Assembly (NCBI RefSeq): GCF_036090055.1
Contig: NZ_CP107970.1
Location: 870,501-934,500 of the forward strand
DNA: 64,000 bases
From: Nocardioides sp. NBC_00368
GTDB taxonomy: Bacteria; Actinomycetota; Actinomycetes; Propionibacteriales; Nocardioidaceae
Direction: 5' to 3'
Numbering within the stretch: position 1 is the first letter of the stretch; every line of letters starts with the position of its first letter. Under the pieces are notes generated by a model. That model was given only the letters and a program-made list of their open reading frames with translations. It ran no database searches and was not told where the DNA came from. Position numbers and translations under genes: made by a program. Of this stretch, positions 61,213 through 64,000 are shown in pieces.

Positions 61213-62075
61213 GCACTCCGTTCTACGTCAGTCCCGAGCAGCTGATGCGCGACCGCGCGGACTTCGCGCGCAAGGGCATCTCGCGGGGCCGGGCCCTGGT
61301 CTCCCTGCAGTACGCGGACGGCATCGTGTTCGCCTCCGAGAACCCTTCGGCGGCGCTGCACAAGGTGAGCGAGATCTACGACCGGATCGCCTTCGCCGCG
61401 GTCGGTCGTTACAACGAGTTCGAGAATCTCCGCATCGCCGGGGTGCGGCTGGCCGACATGCGCGGCTACGCCTACGACCGGCGTGACGTCACCGGCCGCG
61501 GTCTGGCCAACGCCTACGCCCAGACTCTCGGCACGATCTTCTCCTCGGGCGGGGAGAAGCCCTACGAGGTCGAGCTGTTCGTCGGCGAGATCGGGGACAC
61601 CGCGGAGACCGACCAGCTCTACCGGCTGACCTACGACGGCCAGGTCGTCGACGAGCACGGCTTCGCCGCCATCGGCGGTGCGGCCGAGGCGGTCGGCGGC
61701 TACCTCAAGGAGCGCTACACCGAGGGCGCCACGCTCGAGGACGCGATCAAGCTGGCTGTCGCCGCGCTCGGTCACACGGAGACCGAGGACCGGGAGATCG
61801 AGGCGAAGAACCTCGAGGTCGCGGTCCTCGACCGCACGCGTACGCAGCCGCGCAAGTTCCGCAGGATCCGCCCGGCGACGCTGGTCGAGATCCTGGGCTC
61901 TGCGACCGCGACGCCGCAGGTCGAGGAGGCGAAGCCCGCCGCGGTCGAGGCGCCTGCCGAGAAGCCCGCGGAGAAGCCCGCGGAGAAGCCCGCGGAGAAG
62001 CCCGTCGACCAGGCGCCGCTGGCGCCGCCGGCCGACGACGACGGCGAGCCGCCGATCGCTCCGCCGCTCGACTGA
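61209..62075 (+). CDS. prcA: proteasome alpha subunit
   Basis: 288 residues. It starts STPFYVSPEQLMRDRADFAR, the actinobacterial gate-forming N-terminus, and continues with GRALVSLQYADGIVFASENPS. Alpha rings gate the core and bind ARC tails. The C-terminal 60 residues are a variable Pro/Glu/Ala tail with a four-fold EKPA repeat, ending DDDGEPPIAPPLD. ATG 61209 overlaps the prcB stop. pafA, the Pup ligase gene, is not in the window; it may lie downstream. Confidence 0.97.
   Translation: MSTPFYVSPEQLMRDRADFARKGISRGRALVSLQYADGIVFASENPSAALHKVSEIYDRIAFAAVGRYNEFENLRIAGVRLADMRGYAYDRRDVTGRGLANAYAQTLGTIFSSGGEKPYEVELFVGEIGDTAETDQLYRLTYDGQVVDEHGFAAIGGAAEAVGGYLKERYTEGATLEDAIKLAVAALGHTETEDREIEAKNLEVAVLDRTRTQPRKFRRIRPATLVEILGSATATPQVEEAKPAAVEAPAEKPAEKPAEKPAEKPVDQAPLAPPADDDGEPPIAPPLD
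61959..62006 (+). repeat. four 12-bp tandem repeats in the prcA tail
   Basis: GAGAAGCCCGCG three times, then GAGAAGCCCGTC. They encode Glu-Lys-Pro-Ala in the disordered C-terminal tail of PrcA. The unit keeps frame, so copy number can change harmlessly. Confidence 0.9.
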
Positions 62076-62082
62076 CACGAGA

Positions 62083-62130
62083 AGCCGGGGAGTCTCGGGC
62101 GCCGTCAGGTGCGCCGGAGACTCCCCGGCT
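62083..62130. terminator. long hairpin after prcA
   Basis: AGCCGGGGAGTCTC pairs exactly with GAGACTCCCCGGCT, and inside GGCGC pairs with GCGCC over an 8-nt loop. It lies 8 bases past prcA and 16 before the end of the convergent EamA transporter gene, so it can serve both. Confidence 0.88.
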
Positions 62131-62146
62131 CCGTGTTCTACCCCGC

Positions 62147-63028
62147 CTATCCGAGACCGGCGATCGCGACCAGGATCAGCGCGACCCCGGCGAGCGCCGG
62201 ACCGGCAAGACGCTCGCCGAGAACGGCTGCGGCGGCGATCGCTGCGGCGACCGGCTCCATCAGGCTGGCCACGCCGGCCGCGCTGCTGCGGGTGGTGCGC
62301 AGGCCGGCGTAGAGCAGGCCGTAGGCCAGCGCCATCGTCGCCACGCCGAGATAGACCAGCCACGCCCACGCCGTGGCCGAGGACGAGCTGAACGGCCCGC
62401 CGCCGATCAGCGCCAGCGGAACGAGGACAACCGCCCCGACGCCGGTTGCGCCGGCGGTCACCAGCAGCGGACTGCGCCGCTGAGCGAGCGGGCGCCCGAC
62501 CGCGGTGGTGAGCGCGTACGCAGATCCGGACGCGATCGCGAGCAGCACCCCGGTCACCGGCCGGTCGCCGCCGGCCCGGCTGCCGGCGTACGCCGAGGCC
62601 AGGACCAGTCCGGTCAGCGCGGTCGCCAGCACCACCAGCTGTCGGCGGGTCGGCCGCTGCCGAGCCGCGACGGCCTCTCCCGCCAGCAGGATCGCCGGGG
62701 CGATCCCGAGGCTGACGACGGTGGAGACGGTCACGCCGACGGCGACCACGGAGCCGAAGTAGAGCGCTTGGTACAGCCCTGTGGTGGCACCGACGATCAC
62801 CGTGCGGAGGTCGAGACGAAGCTCGCGCAGGCGGCCGATGAGGACGAGGACGGCGAGCAGGGCGACCGCGGCGATCAGCATGCGGTAGGCGCTCACCGTG
62901 AGCACCGACATCGGCGTGATCGAACGGACGATCTGAAGGACGAGGCCGCCGGTGCCCCACAGGACTCCGGCGAGGCAGATCTGGGTGAGCCCGAGACGGG
63001 CCCCGAAACGGGTACGGAGAGAGGACAT
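62147..63028 (-). CDS. EamA/DMT family transporter
   Basis: 293 residues with ten membrane segments, two EamA repeats (first beginning QICLAGVLWGTGGLVLQIV, second near GVLLAIASGSAYALTTAVG). The family exports amino acids, metabolites or drugs; the sequence does not tell which. The start ATG 63028 follows GGAG by 11 nt, and that ribosome site lies in the 3' arm of a 9-bp hairpin preceded by a 14-codon leader ORF. This suggests induction by ribosome stalling in the leader. Confidence 0.88.
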   Translation of the reverse strand: MSSLRTRFGARLGLTQICLAGVLWGTGGLVLQIVRSITPMSVLTVSAYRMLIAAVALLAVLVLIGRLRELRLDLRTVIVGATTGLYQALYFGSVVAVGVTVSTVVSLGIAPAILLAGEAVAARQRPTRRQLVVLATALTGLVLASAYAGSRAGGDRPVTGVLLAIASGSAYALTTAVGRPLAQRRSPLLVTAGATGVGAVVLVPLALIGGGPFSSSSATAWAWLVYLGVATMALAYGLLYAGLRTTRSSAAGVASLMEPVAAAIAAAAVLGERLAGPALAGVALILVAIAGLG

Positions 63029-63035
63029 CGAAGAG

Positions 63036-63118
63036 GTGCTCCAGGTTCGAGAAGACGGAAGGGCAGCGTCTGGAGCACGCCAAGGAGAGCCGATCCGCGC
63101 ACTCAGCGGCGGATCGGC
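63036..63118 (-). promoter_or_regulatory. two hairpins between the leader ORF and the EamA gene
   Basis: In the direction of transcription, the first hairpin has arms GCCGATCCGC and GCGGATCGGC (63089-63118), the second GTGCTCCAG and CTGGAGCAC (63036-63078). The GGAG in the last arm is the transporter's ribosome site. A GGAGC just after the leader stop could pair with the GCTCC of the second hairpin and free the site. This is the arrangement of translational attenuators such as erm leaders, inferred by eye. Confidence 0.55.
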
Positions 63119-63131
63119 GAGGCCGCTCCGG

Positions 63132-63176
63132 TCAGGCGACCGGCGGCGGGAGCAGGCCGAGGTGCTTCGAGGTCAT
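63132..63176 (-). CDS. 14-codon leader peptide (MTSKHLGLLPPPVA) of the EamA transporter
   Basis: It reads ATG ACC TCG AAG CAC CTC GGC CTG CTC CCG CCG CCG GTC GCC TGA, with a -10-like CACACT 7 nt before the ATG, so it would be translated from the 5' end of the mRNA. It holds three Leu codons and three consecutive Pro codons, a run that slows ribosomes. The sequence around the stop folds (CCGGTC-GCCT-GACCGG). It is a good leader candidate, though unproven. Confidence 0.5.
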   Translation of the reverse strand: MTSKHLGLLPPPVA

Positions 63177-63240
63177 GGCGCGAAGTGTGTCACACGCCCC
63201 GGGGCCCGGGCCCGGCCTTTTCTGATGGTGACGTCGTCCG

Positions 63241-63681
63241 TCAGCCGACCCGGTCGCTGAGCGACACGACGATGCCCTCGGGCCCGCGCACGTACGCCAT
63301 CCGCACCACGTCCTCGTAGACGCCGACGCCCCCGACGAGGCCGTAGCCGTCGGCTGCCAGCTGTTCGAGGACCGAGTCCAGGTCGTCGACCTCGAAGCAG
63401 ACGTTGCGCAGGCCCAGCTCGTTGGCCATCGCCTCCGGCGATCCGGGCACGTGGTCGGGACGTACGAACCGGGCGAGCTCGAGCGCCGTGCCGCCGCCCG
63501 GTGGGCGCAACATCACCACCTCGCAGCGGGCGCCCGGGATCCCGCAGACGGTGTCGATGAACTCGCCTTCGACGAAGGCGCGTCCCTCGACCTCCAGCCC
63601 CAGGGCGACGAAGAACTCCGTGGCCCTGTCGATGTCGGCGACGGTGACGCCGATGTGGTCGAACCGCAACAGCTGTGTCAT
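63241..63681 (-). CDS. VOC/glyoxalase-fold family protein
   Basis: 146 residues. Two half-domains: RFDHIGVTVADIDRATEFF then EVVMLRPPGGGTALELARF, and LRNVCFEVDDLDSVLEQLA with VRMAYVRGPEGIVVSLSD. The pattern H...E...E is that of metal-dependent VOC enzymes (glyoxalase I-like). The substrate is unknown. ATG 63681 is 9 nt after AGGAGG; the ATG at 63690 is too close to it. Confidence 0.88.
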   Translation of the reverse strand: MTQLLRFDHIGVTVADIDRATEFFVALGLEVEGRAFVEGEFIDTVCGIPGARCEVVMLRPPGGGTALELARFVRPDHVPGSPEAMANELGLRNVCFEVDDLDSVLEQLAADGYGLVGGVGVYEDVVRMAYVRGPEGIVVSLSDRVG

Positions 63682-63780
63682 GACTCTCATCCTCCTGCTT
63701 GTCGGGTGTCTCTGCCTGGTGAACGAAGCCGCCGCACCGTCCTCTACACGGTTACGGCCCGTTGGCTAGGGTCGCTGTCC

Positions 63781-64000
63781 GTGGAGGTGGACAGGTCGGC
63801 GTGGCGGCGGGGAGGGCTGCTCGCGCTCGTCGCGGTGCTGCTCGCGCTGGTGATCGCGCTGCACGAGCTGGTGCCGAACCGCTGGGGAAACCTGGGTTCA
63901 TTGGTCGCGACGTTCCTGCCGTGGCTCGTCCTCGCGGTTCCACTGCTGATCCTCGGGGCGGCCGTACGCCGCTCGGTGCTCGCCGCGTTGCTCGCGCTGA
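63781..64000 (+). CDS. membrane protein start, possibly an endonuclease/exonuclease/phosphatase family protein (truncated by the window)
   Basis: 73 residues are visible from GTG 63781, which follows TAGGGT (63767-63772) by 8 nt. They form two hydrophobic segments (LLALVAVLLALVIALHEL and FLPWLVLAVPLLILGAAV) with VPNRWGNLGSLVATFLPW between them. This N-terminus resembles that of membrane-anchored EEP family proteins in actinobacteria, but the catalytic part lies beyond the edge. Confidence 0.45.
   Translation, partial: MEVDRSAWRRGGLLALVAVLLALVIALHELVPNRWGNLGSLVATFLPWLVLAVPLLILGAAVRRSVLAALLAL

Noticed and set aside
63089..63118. The hairpin before the EamA gene as an ordinary terminator of an upstream gene
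   Set aside because: The upstream VOC gene on the same strand ends more than 120 bases away, a leader ORF and a -10-like box lie between, and the second hairpin covers the transporter's ribosome site.

Overview
The window is high-GC actinobacterial chromosome. The evidence is a Pup-proteasome locus (arc, dop, pup, prcB, prcA), an actinobacterial integration host factor (mihF), fused coaBC, frequent GTG starts, many starts that look leaderless (TAnnnT box 6-9 nt upstream, no Shine-Dalgarno), and the order alaS-ruvX-mltG-aroE...aroC-K-B...aroQ-efp-nusB...pyr-mihF-gmk-rpoZ-coaBC-metK-priA-def-fmt-rsmB. Together these fit the Nocardioidaceae, perhaps a Nocardioides relative. The genus is my inference. 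I saw no tRNA, rRNA, CRISPR array, transposase or replication origin, and no gene-free stretch longer than 300 bases.

Left part (1-18.7 kb): the end of rarA, two small genes, alaS, ruvX and mltG, then a shikimate-pathway block (aroE, a prepilin peptidase, aroC, aroK, aroB). A 3.5-kb accessory block interrupts it: an MntA-HepT toxin-antitoxin pair, a VOC protein with an AraC regulator, and an acyl-CoA dehydrogenase with a TetR regulator. aroQ, efp and nusB follow, then a ParA/MinD-like ATPase and a quinone-type oxidoreductase.

Middle (18.7-45 kb): the pyrimidine pathway is split in two. pyrR-pyrB-pyrC and carA-carB-pyrD-pyrF are separated by about 7 kb of accessory genes: two methyltransferases, DUF2200, an ABC-F protein with a leader ORF, an orphan VapB antitoxin, a broken NUDIX gene, endonuclease V and an AIM24 protein. 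Each half begins with a nearly identical RNA hairpin that matches the PyrR-binding consensus and encloses the ribosome binding site. The housekeeping run mihF, gmk, rpoZ, coaBC, metK, priA, def, fmt, rsmB follows.

Right part (45-64 kb): a P-loop ATPase, a stand-alone LigD-type polymerase/primase domain, an SGNH acyltransferase, a RecB-type exonuclease, an M50 protease and trmI, then the Pup-proteasome locus. A 4.4-kb set of membrane and enzyme genes separates arc from dop. A transporter with a leader ORF and SD-sequestering hairpin, a VOC protein and the start of a membrane protein close the window.

The least routine signals are regulatory RNA and palindromes: the duplicated PyrR hairpin, two short leader ORFs at apparent transcription starts before an ABC-F gene and an EamA transporter, and four intergenic clusters of near-perfect palindromes, two of which are copies of one roughly 90-bp folded element.
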